A stretch of DNA of 64,000 nt. Origin: Streptomyces sp. Y2F8-2 (lineage in GTDB: Bacteria > Actinomycetota > Actinomycetes > Streptomycetales > Streptomycetaceae). Location of the stretch: assembly GCF_014905555.1 (NCBI RefSeq), contig NZ_BNGS01000008.1, forward strand, positions 186,001 through 250,000, given 5' to 3'. The notes beneath the pieces were generated by a model. That model did not search any database and had not been told where the DNA came from. It was given only the letters and a program-made list of their open reading frames with translations. Every line of letters begins with the position of its first letter. Positions within the stretch are counted from its first letter, which is position 1. Positions 41,947 through 50,556 of the stretch are shown here, piece after piece. The position numbers were made by a program, and so were the translations under genes.

Positions 41947-43155
41947 ATGCCCCTCGCTCTTCTGGCTCTCGCCATCGGAGCCTTCGGGATCGGAACCACA
42001 GAGTTCGTGATCATGGGTGTGCTGCCCCAGGTCGCGAGCGACTTCGGGGTCTCCATCCCCACCGCCGGGCTGCTCGTGACCGGCTATGCCCTGGGAGTGA
42101 TGTTCGGCGCTCCGATCATGACGGCGCTAGGTACCAGGGTCCCCCGCAAGCGGATGCTGATGCTTCTGATGGGCCTGTTCGTCGTGGGCAATCTGCTGTC
42201 CGCCGTCGCCCCGGTCTTCGGATTGATGCTGGTGGGTCGGGTGGTGGCCTCTCTGGCCCACGGCGCGTTCTTCGGCATCGGCTCGGTGGTCGCCGCCGAT
42301 CTGGTCGCACCGGAGAAGAGGGCCGGCGCCATCTCCATGATGTTCAGCGGTCTCACGATCGCCAACGTCGTCGGTGTCCCGCTCGGCACACTCGTCGGAC
42401 AGTCCGCAGGCTGGCGGGTCACCTTCACGCTGGTCGCCGCGCTCGGTGTGGTCGGGCTGCTGGGGGTCGCGAAGCTCGTGCCCGAGATGCCGAGGCCCGA
42501 GGGCGTGCATCTGCGCCATGAGCTGGCCGCCTTCAAGAACGCGCAGGTGCTGCTCGCGATGGCGATGACCGTGCTCGGCTTCGGCGGTGTGTTCGCGGCC
42601 ATCACGTACATCGCGCCGATGATGACCCGTGTCACCGGCTTCGCCGACAGCTCGGTCACATGGCTGCTCGTTCTCTTCGGCCTCGGCATGGTCGGCGGGA
42701 ACCTCATCGGCGGCAAGTACGCGGACCGTGCCCTGATGCCGATGCTGTACGTGTCACTGGGCGGTCTCGCCCTCGTGCTCGCGCTGTTCACCGTCACCGC
42801 GCACACCAAGACGCTCGCCGCCGTCACGATCGTGCTGATCGGCGCCCTCGGGTTCGCGACCGTGCCGCCCCTGCAGAAGCGGGTACTGGATCACGCGCAC
42901 GGCGCTCCCACCCTCGCCTCGGCAGCGAACATCGGTGCCTTCAACCTCGGCAATGCCCTGTCGGCCTGGCTCGGTGGCCTGGTCATCGCCGCCGGACTCG
43001 GCTACACCGCCCCCAACTGGGTCGGCGCCGTCCTCGCTGTGTCCGCCCTGCTGCTGGCGTTCCTCTCCGCGGCACTGGAGCGCCGGGAGACGGCCGCGAG
43101 CACGATGGTGGTGGGCGCCGCGCCCAGCGAACGGCGCACCGCAGTGCGCCACTGA
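41947..43155 (+). CDS. MFS drug-efflux type transporter (DHA1, AraJ/Cmx-like)
   Basis: This 402-residue 12-helix exporter has the G-T-T-E-F-V-I-M-G-V-L-P motif in helix 1, typical of the chloramphenicol/arabinose-efflux subgroup. A conserved loop reads T-R-V-P-R-K-R near residue 65, and motif C-like glycines appear in helix 5 (V-G-V-P-L-G-T-L-V-G). ATG at 41947 with GAGAAGG upstream; an in-frame GTG at 41938 and the frame start at 41908 are alternatives. Probably repressed by the divergent MarR protein. Confidence 0.88.
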   Translation: MPLALLALAIGAFGIGTTEFVIMGVLPQVASDFGVSIPTAGLLVTGYALGVMFGAPIMTALGTRVPRKRMLMLLMGLFVVGNLLSAVAPVFGLMLVGRVVASLAHGAFFGIGSVVAADLVAPEKRAGAISMMFSGLTIANVVGVPLGTLVGQSAGWRVTFTLVAALGVVGLLGVAKLVPEMPRPEGVHLRHELAAFKNAQVLLAMAMTVLGFGGVFAAITYIAPMMTRVTGFADSSVTWLLVLFGLGMVGGNLIGGKYADRALMPMLYVSLGGLALVLALFTVTAHTKTLAAVTIVLIGALGFATVPPLQKRVLDHAHGAPTLASAANIGAFNLGNALSAWLGGLVIAAGLGYTAPNWVGAVLAVSALLLAFLSAALERRETAASTMVVGAAPSERRTAVRH

Positions 43156-43220
43156 GCGCCTGCGAGCGCGGCGTATGCTTCCCGGCACCCGGGAGCACGC
43201 GTCGCGCCGTGCGGCTCTGC

Positions 43221-44147
43221 TCAGCCCGCCGCCACCGTCAGCGGGGCGAAACGCCGGGTCCAGTCGCCGGGCAGATCCGGGATGCCGTACGTCATGACCG
43301 CGTTGATGCCCGCCGAGGCGAGACCCCGCTCCTTCAACCAGGTCAGCAGGCCCTCGTGCCGTACATCGACATCCGTGCGCAGTGGGCGGTCGGTGTGCGC
43401 GGCCAGGGAGGCGACGAGCGCCTTCGCCGTCTCCGTGTCGCGGGCGACGAGGGGACCCACGACATGGGTGTCCATGTTGGGCCAGGCAGCCGCGTAACCG
43501 ATGATCCGCTCCTTCTCCTCTGCGACCCGCAACTGGTCGGCGAACGCGGGCAACCGCGTGATCATGTGCGTCCGGTCGGCGCCGAACACCTCCTCGTCGA
43601 GCCGGACGAGGGTGGCGAGATCCTCCCCGGTGGCCGGACGGGTGGAGACGGTGAGGGACGGTCCGCCGGCCGTGAAGTGCCCACGCACCATCTCGGAGCT
43701 GCCGATGGCCTTGAAGCCCAGCTCCTCGTACAGGGGGCGGCCGTACGGGGTCGCGTACAGCGTGAGCGGGACGGTGCCTGATTCCGCGACCACATGCCGC
43801 ATCAGCCGGCGGCCGACGCCTTGGCGCGCGTGCCGCTCGGCGACGAGCACCATGCCGACGGCGCGGAGATCGGGACGGTAGCTGGACCCGTACTCGGTGA
43901 CGACACACGCGGTGACGAGCCCACCCTCGGGATCGTCGATGCCGTATCCCTTCCCGGCGGCCAGGAGCAGGCCCCACTTGTGTTCCTCGCGGGGCCAACC
44001 ACGGTCCTCGGACAAGTCGGCGCAGGCATGGAGGTCGCGGGGGGTCAGACGGCGAATGGGCAGAGCGGCGAGGGCAGGTGTCGACACGCTGGTCAGGCTG
44101 TCTGACATGAGCCACTGGCGTCCACCGGTTTGAGGCGTAACACACAT
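43221..44147 (-). CDS. Tandem GNAT acetyltransferase
   Basis: This 308-residue protein has two GNAT-like halves. The first has R-H-A-R-Q-G-V-G-R-R-L-M (acetyl-CoA binding) near residue 107 and Y-E-E-L-G-F-K near 145. The second half, from about 170, ends in a R-T-D-V-D-V-R-H-E-G-L segment typical of the added domain. I chose ATG at 44145-44147 because GAGGTGG lies 8 nt upstream. ATG at 44106-44108 may be the ancestral start, as the family similarity begins there. It is convergent with the MFS gene. Confidence 0.82.
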   Translation of the reverse strand: MCVTPQTGGRQWLMSDSLTSVSTPALAALPIRRLTPRDLHACADLSEDRGWPREEHKWGLLLAAGKGYGIDDPEGGLVTACVVTEYGSSYRPDLRAVGMVLVAERHARQGVGRRLMRHVVAESGTVPLTLYATPYGRPLYEELGFKAIGSSEMVRGHFTAGGPSLTVSTRPATGEDLATLVRLDEEVFGADRTHMITRLPAFADQLRVAEEKERIIGYAAAWPNMDTHVVGPLVARDTETAKALVASLAAHTDRPLRTDVDVRHEGLLTWLKERGLASAGINAVMTYGIPDLPGDWTRRFAPLTVAAG

Positions 44148-44191
44148 GCTTTTGGCCACCTCTCACCCGACCGCACAGCACAGGGCCAGAC

Positions 44192-44205
44192 GTTTCACGT
44201 GAAAC
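44192..44205. promoter_or_regulatory. parS: parS site (perfect)
   Basis: Exact GTTTCACGTGAAAC, flanked by 3 more palindromic bases on each side (20 bp in total). It lies between the NUDIX gene end and the start of the tandem GNAT gene. Confidence 0.97.
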
Positions 44206-44219
44206 GTCAGTCCCGGCAC

Positions 44220-44702
44220 TCAGCCCAGGTCTGGCGCGTGCATGGCTCGTACGCCCTCGATGTTCCCGTCCAGGTAATGCCGCAGCGACAGCGGAACGAG
44301 ATGGACCGAGGCGATGCCCACGCGGGTGAACGGCACCCGCACGACTTCGTACTCACCGGCCGGCTCCTCGACCTCGGGACCGTGCCGAAGGCGCTCGTCC
44401 ATCGACTCCAGACGGCAGACGAAGAAGTGCTGAACCTTCACGCCGGTCGGGCCGCCGCCTTCACCGATGTGCTCCACCGTGTCCACGAAGCAGGGCACGA
44501 CATCGGTGATCTTGGCACCGAGTTCCTCGTCGACTTCCCTGTGCAGCGCGTCGATGACGGTCGTGTCGGACGGCTCGACCCCGCCACCCGGAGTGACCCA
44601 GTAGGGATCAACGCCGGGCTTGGTCCGCTTGATCAGGATGAGATCGTCACCATCCAGCAGGATGGCGCGGGCGGTGCGCTTGACCACGGGACGAACGGTC
44701 AT
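44220..44702 (-). CDS. NUDIX hydrolase
   Basis: This 160-residue enzyme hydrolyses nucleoside-diphosphate-linked substrates. The Nudix box reads G-G-G-V-E-P-S-D-T...A-L-H-R-E-V-D-E-E-L-G, with the R-E-x-x-E-E core intact; the first box glutamate position looks replaced. ATG at 44700-44702. A parS-like 14-mer with one mismatch sits 22 bp upstream. The substrate is unknown. Confidence 0.88.
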   Translation of the reverse strand: MTVRPVVKRTARAILLDGDDLILIKRTKPGVDPYWVTPGGGVEPSDTTVIDALHREVDEELGAKITDVVPCFVDTVEHIGEGGGPTGVKVQHFFVCRLESMDERLRHGPEVEEPAGEYEVVRVPFTRVGIASVHLVPLSLRHYLDGNIEGVRAMHAPDLG

Positions 44703-44723
44703 GGGAGAAATGTGGCCCAGCAT

Positions 44724-44737
44724 GTTCCACGTGAAAC
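44724..44737. promoter_or_regulatory. parS-like site (one mismatch)
   Basis: GTTCCACGTGAAAC differs from parS at one position. It lies in the upstream region of the NUDIX gene. Confidence 0.7.
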
Positions 44738-44858
44738 ATCGCCCGCCGCACATCGCACCCCATCCCAGCTGAACACCGGGCGATGCACGCGGGGGCGTCT
44801 ACAGCCGTCGCCGACCCTGGTCACCGTCGCCCGCATTTTCGTTACACACCGTAGTCAC

Positions 44859-45764
44859 TCAGCCCCAGTCGGCCGCAGCCCGCAGCAACCAATCATGGGC
44901 CCGGGCTATGGGCGGCATGGCAAGCGTCCCGGTCCGGACCACGAGGAAGTAGGTCCGCAGCGGGGGAACCGCGGGTTCGTGCAGGGCCACCACCTCACCC
45001 CGCTCCAGTGCAGAGGCGCACAGATAGCGCGGCAGCACGGCGAGCCCGGCACCGGTGGCGGCGCAGCCGAGTACGGCGCGCAGATCGGGGACGATGACCG
45101 TGCCGGCGGCGGCCGGACGGGAGTCGAAGACGGAGGCCCAGTACCGGGAGACGAACGGCAGCGACTCGTGCACCTCGACCACCGGAAGGTTCTCCAGCGC
45201 GTAGGCGCCCTTGCGGCGCAGCCTGCCGGGTCCGATGCGGGACGCCCAGCGCGGGGCGGCGACCAGGACATGTTCCTCGTCGCACAGCGGAGTCGCGGTG
45301 AGCAGCGCACCACGCGGCCTGGCCGTGGTGATGGCCAGATCGTGGTGCCCGGCGGCAAGCCCTTCCAGCGCCTCGTCCGCGGTCCCGAAGGAGACGCGCA
45401 GGGCCAGCCCCTGGCCGTCGTCGCCGGTCAGTTCCGCCAGCGCGGGCAGGGCGCGCTCTGCGGTGAATTCCGGCGGACCGGCGAGATGCAGGGTGCGCAG
45501 CGACACCTGCTCGTCGAGCCCGGTCTCTGCGATCTCCACCAGGGCGTCGAGATGGGGCGCGGCCTTGTGGGCGAGTTCGTCGCCGATGGTCGTGGGCGTC
45601 ACCCCGCGAGCCTGCCGCAGGAAAAGGGGACGGCCGAGCTGCCGTTCCAGCGTGCGGATCTGGGAGGTGACCGCCGGCTGGGAGAGGCCGAGCAGCGCCG
45701 CGGCGCGGGTGAACGAGCCGGCCCGGTGCACGGTCACGAAGGTGCGCAGCAGGGCCAGATCCAT
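44859..45764 (-). CDS. LysR family transcriptional regulator
   Basis: This 301-residue regulator has an N-terminal helix-turn-helix (A-G-S-F-T-R-A-A-A-L-L-G-L-S-Q-P-A-V-T-S-Q-I at about 15-36) and a periplasmic-binding-protein-like effector domain (90-300). The target is not evident: the neighbouring upstream gene reads the same way and ends in a terminator. A small inverted repeat CTAT-N10-ATAG around 45802-45819, just upstream of the start, could be an autoregulatory site. Confidence 0.9.
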   Translation of the reverse strand: MDLALLRTFVTVHRAGSFTRAAALLGLSQPAVTSQIRTLERQLGRPLFLRQARGVTPTTIGDELAHKAAPHLDALVEIAETGLDEQVSLRTLHLAGPPEFTAERALPALAELTGDDGQGLALRVSFGTADEALEGLAAGHHDLAITTARPRGALLTATPLCDEEHVLVAAPRWASRIGPGRLRRKGAYALENLPVVEVHESLPFVSRYWASVFDSRPAAAGTVIVPDLRAVLGCAATGAGLAVLPRYLCASALERGEVVALHEPAVPPLRTYFLVVRTGTLAMPPIARAHDWLLRAAADWG

Positions 45765-45898
45765 GGTGCTCCCTCCGCTCCCGCACCCCCGGACGCGCCC
45801 AACTATAAATAAGTCGATAGGTTTCTGTCGCTACTGTGATTGGACACTGACACAGAGTCAACTAGCCTTGGTCGCGCGGTTCTTTGCGCGCGGAACCG

Positions 45899-45937
45899 GG
45901 ACGGTCCGAGCCATGAGGGGGGAGGCTCGGACCGTCC
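45899..45937 (-). terminator. Terminator after the cystathionine gamma-lyase gene
   Basis: A perfect 14-bp stem (45899-45912 with 45924-45937, 11-nt loop) lies 86 bp beyond the stop codon of the leftward gene at 46023. The stretch 45765-46022 otherwise holds no gene. Confidence 0.75.
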
Positions 45938-46022
45938 GTCGAACGTAGAAGGGCATCCTTGGTCGGCGGACCGGCTCCCCCGAGGTGCGTAGCCCCGGCG
46001 GTCACCGGTGGCCGGCTCGCGG

Positions 46023-47177
46023 TCAGCGCGCCGACTCCTCCACCGCACGGAGCACATCGGTCACCAGGTCCTCGGGATCCTCGGCGCCGACCGACAGCCG
46101 GATGAAGCCTTCCGGCACCGCGTCACCGCCCCAGCGCCCACGCCGCTCGGCGGTGGACCGCACCCCTCCGAAGCTCGTCGCGTCGTCGACGAGGCGCAGC
46201 GCGTCCAGAAAACGCTCGGCACGCGCGCGTGTGGGCAACGCGAACGACACCACACACCCGAAGCGCCGCATCTGCTGCGCGGCGACCTTGTGGGACGGGT
46301 CGTCGGGCAGGCCGGGATACCGCAGCCCGGTCACCTCGGGCCGGCCGCGCAGCGCCTCGGCGACGGCGAGCGCGTTGGCAGTCTGCCGGTCGGCGCGCAG
46401 GTGGAGCGTGGCCAGCGACCGGTGCGCCAGCCAGGCCTCCATGGGACCCGGAATGGCGCCGACGATCTTGCGCCAGCGCCGTACGGAGGTCATCAGCCCG
46501 GCGTTCCGGGACGCCACGTATCCGAGCAGCAGGTCGCCGTGCCCGGTGAGCATCTTGGTGCCGCTGGCCACGGAGAAGTCGGCGCCCAGCTCCAGGGGCC
46601 GCTGGCCGAGCGGGGTCGCCAGGGTGTTGTCCACGGCGACGAGGGTGCCCTGCGCATGCGCCGCCTCGACGAGCCGTCGCACGTCGCAGACGTCCAGTCC
46701 CGGGTTGGAGGGGGTCTCGATCCACAGCAGCCTCGCGCCGTCGAGGACGCCGAGCTGGGCGTCACCGGCGGTCGGCGCGGTACGCACCTCGATGCCGTAC
46801 GCCGTGAGCTGCTCGCGCACCAGCGGCAGCGCCTGGTAGCCGTCCGCGGGCAGCACCACGGTGTCGCCCGCGCGCAGCTGGGAGAACAGGACGGCCGAGA
46901 TCGCGGCCATGCCGGAGGCGAAGGTGAGTGTCTCCACGCCGTCCTCACCGGGCGCCTCCAGCTCGCCGATGGCGTGCTCCAGACGGCTCCAGGTGGGGTT
47001 CTCGTCCCGCCCGTAGGCGTACGGACCGGTCGGCTCGCCGGGCAGGTGGTAGTGCGCGGCGAAGACGGGACCCGGCAGGGTCGGCTCGTGCTTGACCGGC
47101 TCGGGCAGCCCCGCGCGGACCGCGCGCGTGCCGTCGCCGTATCCCGCGCCGGCCGTGCCGGCATCCCCTGAGCTCAT
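46023..47177 (-). CDS. Cystathionine gamma-lyase (Cys/Met metabolism PLP enzyme)
   Basis: This PLP enzyme of transsulfuration splits cystathionine to cysteine, ammonia and 2-oxobutyrate, or performs a related gamma reaction. It has 384 residues. The PLP lysine is in S-G-T-K-M-L-T-G-H-G-D near residue 208, the conserved Y-x-R region is Y-A-Y-G-R-D, and E-T-P-S-N-P lies near 155. The ATG overlaps the ptpA stop (ATGA), so it is coupled to the phosphatase. Cystathionine gamma-synthase activity is the main alternative. Confidence 0.88.
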   Translation of the reverse strand: MSSGDAGTAGAGYGDGTRAVRAGLPEPVKHEPTLPGPVFAAHYHLPGEPTGPYAYGRDENPTWSRLEHAIGELEAPGEDGVETLTFASGMAAISAVLFSQLRAGDTVVLPADGYQALPLVREQLTAYGIEVRTAPTAGDAQLGVLDGARLLWIETPSNPGLDVCDVRRLVEAAHAQGTLVAVDNTLATPLGQRPLELGADFSVASGTKMLTGHGDLLLGYVASRNAGLMTSVRRWRKIVGAIPGPMEAWLAHRSLATLHLRADRQTANALAVAEALRGRPEVTGLRYPGLPDDPSHKVAAQQMRRFGCVVSFALPTRARAERFLDALRLVDDATSFGGVRSTAERRGRWGGDAVPEGFIRLSVGAEDPEDLVTDVLRAVEESAR

Positions 47178-47665
47178 GCTGCCCGTCCCTCCGCTTTCTC
47201 GCGTACCGCGGCGAGCAGGCCGAGGCTCGCCGCCTCCACCATCTCAAGGCACTCCTCGAAGCCGTCCATCCCCCCGTAGTACGGGTCCGGTACGTCGAGA
47301 TCGCCGTCGGCCGCCGGGTCGTAGGAGCGCAGAAGCCGTACCTTCGCCGCGTCCTCGGGGGTGGGCGCGAGGCGGCGAAGGGCCTTCAGGTGCCCGAAGT
47401 CCAGGGCGATCACCAAATCCAGGCGGGAGAACCAGGAGGGCTGGAACTGCCGTGCGACATGATCGCTGCCGTAGCCGTTCTCCTCCAGGACGGCCACGGT
47501 GCGCGGATCGGCGCCGTCTCCCTCGTGCCAGCCGCCCGTACCGGCGCTGTCGACCTCGACCCGGTCGTCGAGACCGGCCTCCTCGATGCGGGCGCGGAAG
47601 ACGGACTCGGCCATCGGGGAACGGCAGATGTTGCCGGTGCAGACGAAACAGACGCGGTAGGTCAT
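47174..47665 (-). CDS. ptpA: Low-molecular-weight protein-tyrosine phosphatase PtpA
   Basis: This 163-residue phosphatase has the catalytic P-loop C-T-G-N-I-C-R-S near residue 8 (C-x5-R-S) and the acid motif D-P-Y-Y-G-G near 128. A homologue, PtpA, is known in S. coelicolor and influences antibiotic production. I chose ATG at 47663-47665 (T-Y-R-V-C-F-V-C); an in-frame GTG nine bases upstream is closer to AAGGA. It lies between a holin-like membrane protein and cystathionine gamma-lyase on one strand. Confidence 0.93.
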   Translation of the reverse strand: MTYRVCFVCTGNICRSPMAESVFRARIEEAGLDDRVEVDSAGTGGWHEGDGADPRTVAVLEENGYGSDHVARQFQPSWFSRLDLVIALDFGHLKALRRLAPTPEDAAKVRLLRSYDPAADGDLDVPDPYYGGMDGFEECLEMVEAASLGLLAAVREKAEGRAA

Positions 47666-47674
47666 GCGGCTCAC

Positions 47675-48055
47675 TCAGTCCTTGTCGTCGGGCAGCACGA
47701 CGTGCAGGGCCCAGGAGACGATCGAGATGATCAGGCCGCCCAGGACGGCGGTCCAGAAGCCCTCGACATGGAAGCTCAGGTCCAGCTTGCCCGCCAGCCA
47801 TGAGGTCAGCAGCAGCATCAGCGCGTTGACGACCAGCGTGATCAGCCCGAGCGTCAGGATGAACAGCGGGAAGGTCAGCACCTTCACGATCGGCTTCACC
47901 AGGAAGTTCACCAGGCCGAACAGCAACGCCACGACGATGAGCGTGCCTATCTTCCGGCCGGTGCTCGAACCCGTGAGGGTGATCTTGTCCAGGAGCCAGA
48001 CGGCGACGGCGAGGGCCCCGGCGTTGGCGATCGTCTTGACTACGAAATTCTTCAT
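47675..48055 (-). CDS. Phage holin family 4 / small membrane protein
   Basis: This 126-residue protein has four hydrophobic segments (about 8-25, 33-55, 62-85, 98-120) and is typical of the PF04020-type family called phage holin family, which in actinobacteria is an ordinary chromosomal gene of unknown role. ATG at 48053-48055. It is first in a probable operon with ptpA (9-bp gap) and cystathionine gamma-lyase. It is divergent from the cupin gene. There is no sign of a prophage. Confidence 0.85.
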   Translation of the reverse strand: MKNFVVKTIANAGALAVAVWLLDKITLTGSSTGRKIGTLIVVALLFGLVNFLVKPIVKVLTFPLFILTLGLITLVVNALMLLLTSWLAGKLDLSFHVEGFWTAVLGGLIISIVSWALHVVLPDDKD

Positions 48056-48114
48056 GTGTCTGATCGTGGCAGACCGGATCACAGGTGAGCACCGAGCAAG
48101 GGCGGACAAGGACG

Positions 48115-48432
48115 ATGAAGGCATTCCGGCTGGACGAACTGGAGGCGGAGCGCGCCGCCAACGAGGGTGCGTACCTGCAGTTCCTGCGGGAGCGGAACAT
48201 GTCGGTCGGCCTGTACGCGCTCGACGCGGGCGAACTGGACCCGCAGAAGCCGCACCGGCAGGACGAGGTGTACTTCGTCGTCAGCGGACGCGCCTCGATC
48301 ACCGTCGGCATGGAGACGACTCAGGTCGGGCGCGGCAGCGTCGTCTATGTGCCCGCCGGAGTCCCTCACAAGTTCCACCACATCACCGAGGACCTGAGGG
48401 TGCTGGTGGTGTTCTCTCCGCCCGAGAGCTGA
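48115..48432 (+). CDS. Cupin domain-containing protein
   Basis: This 105-residue single beta-barrel cupin carries cupin motif 1, H-R-Q-D-E-V-Y-F-V-V-S-G, near residue 43 and motif 2, P-A-G-V-P-H-K-F, near 80, so a metal site with two histidines before the glutamate is likely. I chose ATG at 48115 (K-A-F-R-L-D-E-L), which follows AAGGA closely. GTG at 48085 would add ten residues. The substrate is unknown. Confidence 0.85.
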   Translation: MKAFRLDELEAERAANEGAYLQFLRERNMSVGLYALDAGELDPQKPHRQDEVYFVVSGRASITVGMETTQVGRGSVVYVPAGVPHKFHHITEDLRVLVVFSPPES

Positions 48433-48614
48433 GGCCCGTCTAGGGGTTCCCTCAGGGGAGGAATCAGGGGAGGACGAGGGATGCGAGGCGCCCGCCGCTC
48501 CCCTCGGCGGCCCTAGCATCGAGGGCAGGACATCGAAGGACCCGCAAGCGCCGTCGTCGGACGGGACGCGGGCCCGAAGACGCACACAGACGCCGAGAGA
48601 CAAGGACAAGGGCG

Positions 48615-48827
48615 ATGCGAGAGATCTTCGCGGGTTTGCCGTGGTGGGTGAAGTGGGTCGCGGTGCCGGTCATCGCCCTGGTCGTCTTCGGCGGCGTGAT
48701 CGCGTCCGTCATCGGCTTCGTGATCGGACTGCTCTTCAAGGTGCTGCTCTTCGTCGCGCTGGTCGGCGGACTCATCTACGTCGTACGGAAGTTCATGTCG
48801 AGCACCACATCCCGCGGAGACTGGTGA
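48615..48827 (+). CDS. DUF5326 family small membrane protein
   Basis: This 70-residue protein starts with ATG at 48615, with GACAAGGACAAGG upstream. Two adjacent hydrophobic segments (about 9-33 and 36-57) are followed by a short charged end. It matches a small Streptomyces family of unknown function found at this position before ssgR. The 180-bp gap to the cupin gene holds no other gene. Confidence 0.85.
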   Translation: MREIFAGLPWWVKWVAVPVIALVVFGGVIASVIGFVIGLLFKVLLFVALVGGLIYVVRKFMSSTTSRGDW

Positions 48828-49068
48828 GTCGTCCGGAGCGCGCCAAGACGGAGGGGCGCGTCACGGGGAGGCGCTCCATGAGGCGGGGGCCCAGCGGTAA
48901 CAGGGAACAGGACGTTCCCTCGGGGGAGGGAAGTTTTCCCGGCGACGCCGTCGGACCGCGGTGACGGACCGTTAAAGTCCGGAACTCGCGCACGGGAGCC
49001 CCCGCGCGCGGCGCATCCCCTCTCGTGTCCCCGCACGGGAGGCCGCCCTCGCGTTCCGGGAGTGATCT

Positions 49069-49920
49069 TTGGCCACGGTTGGTACCGCATCCGCAGACTC
49101 AACCGCTCCGCCCGCACAGCGACGGACCTCACCGGCGGAGGCACACCCCCGGCTCCCGCCCGCACAACCGACCTCCACCACCCTGATCGGATCCGTACAG
49201 CGCGCGATGCGTCTGCTGGAGGCCGTCGCCGGACGCCCGTACGGGGCCACTGCCAAGCAACTGGCCCGCGAGGTCGGCCTGGCGCTCCCCACGGCCTACC
49301 ACCTGCTGCGCACCCTGACTCACGAGGGCTATCTGCGCCGCGAGAAGGGCCTGTTCTTCCTCGGTGAGGCGGCCGAGCGACTGAGCGCCTGCGCAGCCCA
49401 GCAGAAACGTCGCAGCATGGTGGACGACGCGCTCGCACAATGGCGTGATTCCATCGGTGTCCCCGTCTACTACGCGGTCTATCGCGACGGCGAGATCGAC
49501 GTCCTGGGCGTCGCCGACACCCCCGGCAACCCGGCGGTGGAGGAGTGGGCCGACTTCCGGGAGACCGGGCACGCCCATGCGATCGGCCAGTGCCTGCTGT
49601 CCCAGCTCGACGATGAGGCCCGCCGAGACCACCTCAGCCGCTACCCCGTTCGGGCGATCACGCCGTACACCGTCCATGACGAGCGCGTGTTCCTCCGGCG
49701 ACTGGAGCGCCTGCAACGCACAGAACCCGTGATCGAGCGCCAGGAGTACGCGCTCGGGGCGGTCTGTGCCGCGATTCCCCTGACCGTGGGGTCTACGGCC
49801 GCGACGATGGCGATCTCCCTGCCGTCCTGTGAGGCCGATCGGCTGCTGCCGGTGGCGCGCCGACTTCAGGAGGAGATCGGACGGATGCTCGGGACACTCG
49901 CGCTCTCTATCAGCATCTGA
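49069..49920 (+). CDS. ssgR: IclR family regulator SsgR (activator of ssgA)
   Basis: SsgR is an IclR-type regulator that in S. coelicolor switches on ssgA for sporulation septation. It has 283 residues with the unusual start TTG at 49069 (A-T-V-G-T-A-S), supported by GGGAG 7 nt upstream. The winged helix is at ~40-100 (A-K-Q-L-A-R-E-V-G-L-A-L-P-T-A-Y-H-L-L) and the IclR effector domain at ~110-280. The assignment rests on the fold plus the directly following ssgA. Confidence 0.92.
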   Translation: MATVGTASADSTAPPAQRRTSPAEAHPRLPPAQPTSTTLIGSVQRAMRLLEAVAGRPYGATAKQLAREVGLALPTAYHLLRTLTHEGYLRREKGLFFLGEAAERLSACAAQQKRRSMVDDALAQWRDSIGVPVYYAVYRDGEIDVLGVADTPGNPAVEEWADFRETGHAHAIGQCLLSQLDDEARRDHLSRYPVRAITPYTVHDERVFLRRLERLQRTEPVIERQEYALGAVCAAIPLTVGSTAATMAISLPSCEADRLLPVARRLQEEIGRMLGTLALSISI

Positions 49921-50019
49921 AAACTCACTCCTTGTGATCTGCCATGCACGTTCAGCAAACTTCCAGCAGGTGTCAGGGGATGCTTCCTGGCCAGTCCACG
50001 GCTACTGACGGGGTAGACG

Positions 50020-50457
50020 ATGCGCGAGTCGGTACAGGCAGAGGTGATGATGAGCTTTCTCGTCTCGGAGGAGCTCTCGTTCCGCATTCCGGTGGAGCTG
50101 TGTTACGAGACCTGTGATCCCTATGCCGTGCGGCTGACCTTCCACTTGCCCGGGGATGCGCCCGTGACGTGGGCGTTCGGTCGCGAGCTGCTGGTCGACG
50201 GAGTGGGCAGGCCGTGCGGCGACGGAGATGTGCACATCGCGCCCGCCGAGCCGGACACCTTCGGCGATGTGCTGATCCGGCTCCAGGTGGGCGCGGACCG
50301 GGCGTTGTTCCGGTCCGGGGCGGTCCCGCTGGTCGCGTTCCTGGACCGTACGGACAAGCTGGTGCCGCTCGGTCAGGAGGGTTCCCTTGCCGACTTCGAC
50401 GCACATCTTGACGAGGCGCTGGACCGGATCCTGGCCGAGGAGCAGAGCGCGGGCTGA
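50020..50457 (+). CDS. ssgA: Sporulation protein SsgA
   Basis: SsgA is the founding SsgA-like protein of streptomycetes. It promotes sporulation-specific cell division and helps position SsgB and FtsZ. It has 145 residues and begins M-R-E-S-V-Q-A-E-V-M-M-S-F-L-V-S-E-E-L, closely similar to S. coelicolor SsgA as I recall it, including F-R-I-P-V-E-L and V-P-L-G-Q-E. ATG at 50020 has a weak GGGGTAG site. It is 99 bp downstream of ssgR and convergent with the YibE/F gene. Confidence 0.96.
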   Translation: MRESVQAEVMMSFLVSEELSFRIPVELCYETCDPYAVRLTFHLPGDAPVTWAFGRELLVDGVGRPCGDGDVHIAPAEPDTFGDVLIRLQVGADRALFRSGAVPLVAFLDRTDKLVPLGQEGSLADFDAHLDEALDRILAEEQSAG

Positions 50458-50556
50458 GGCCGCGCTTCGGTGCTGTAACGGTTCCTCGCGGAGCTGTGAG
50501 GGGCGCGGTGGGTGCCGTAACGCTTCTGCGGTGCCTCCCCCGTGGATTGGGCGCCC

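Noticed and set aside
47675..48055. Holin-like protein as a sign of a prophage
   Set aside because: This family is a normal chromosomal gene in actinobacteria, and no other phage gene is nearby.
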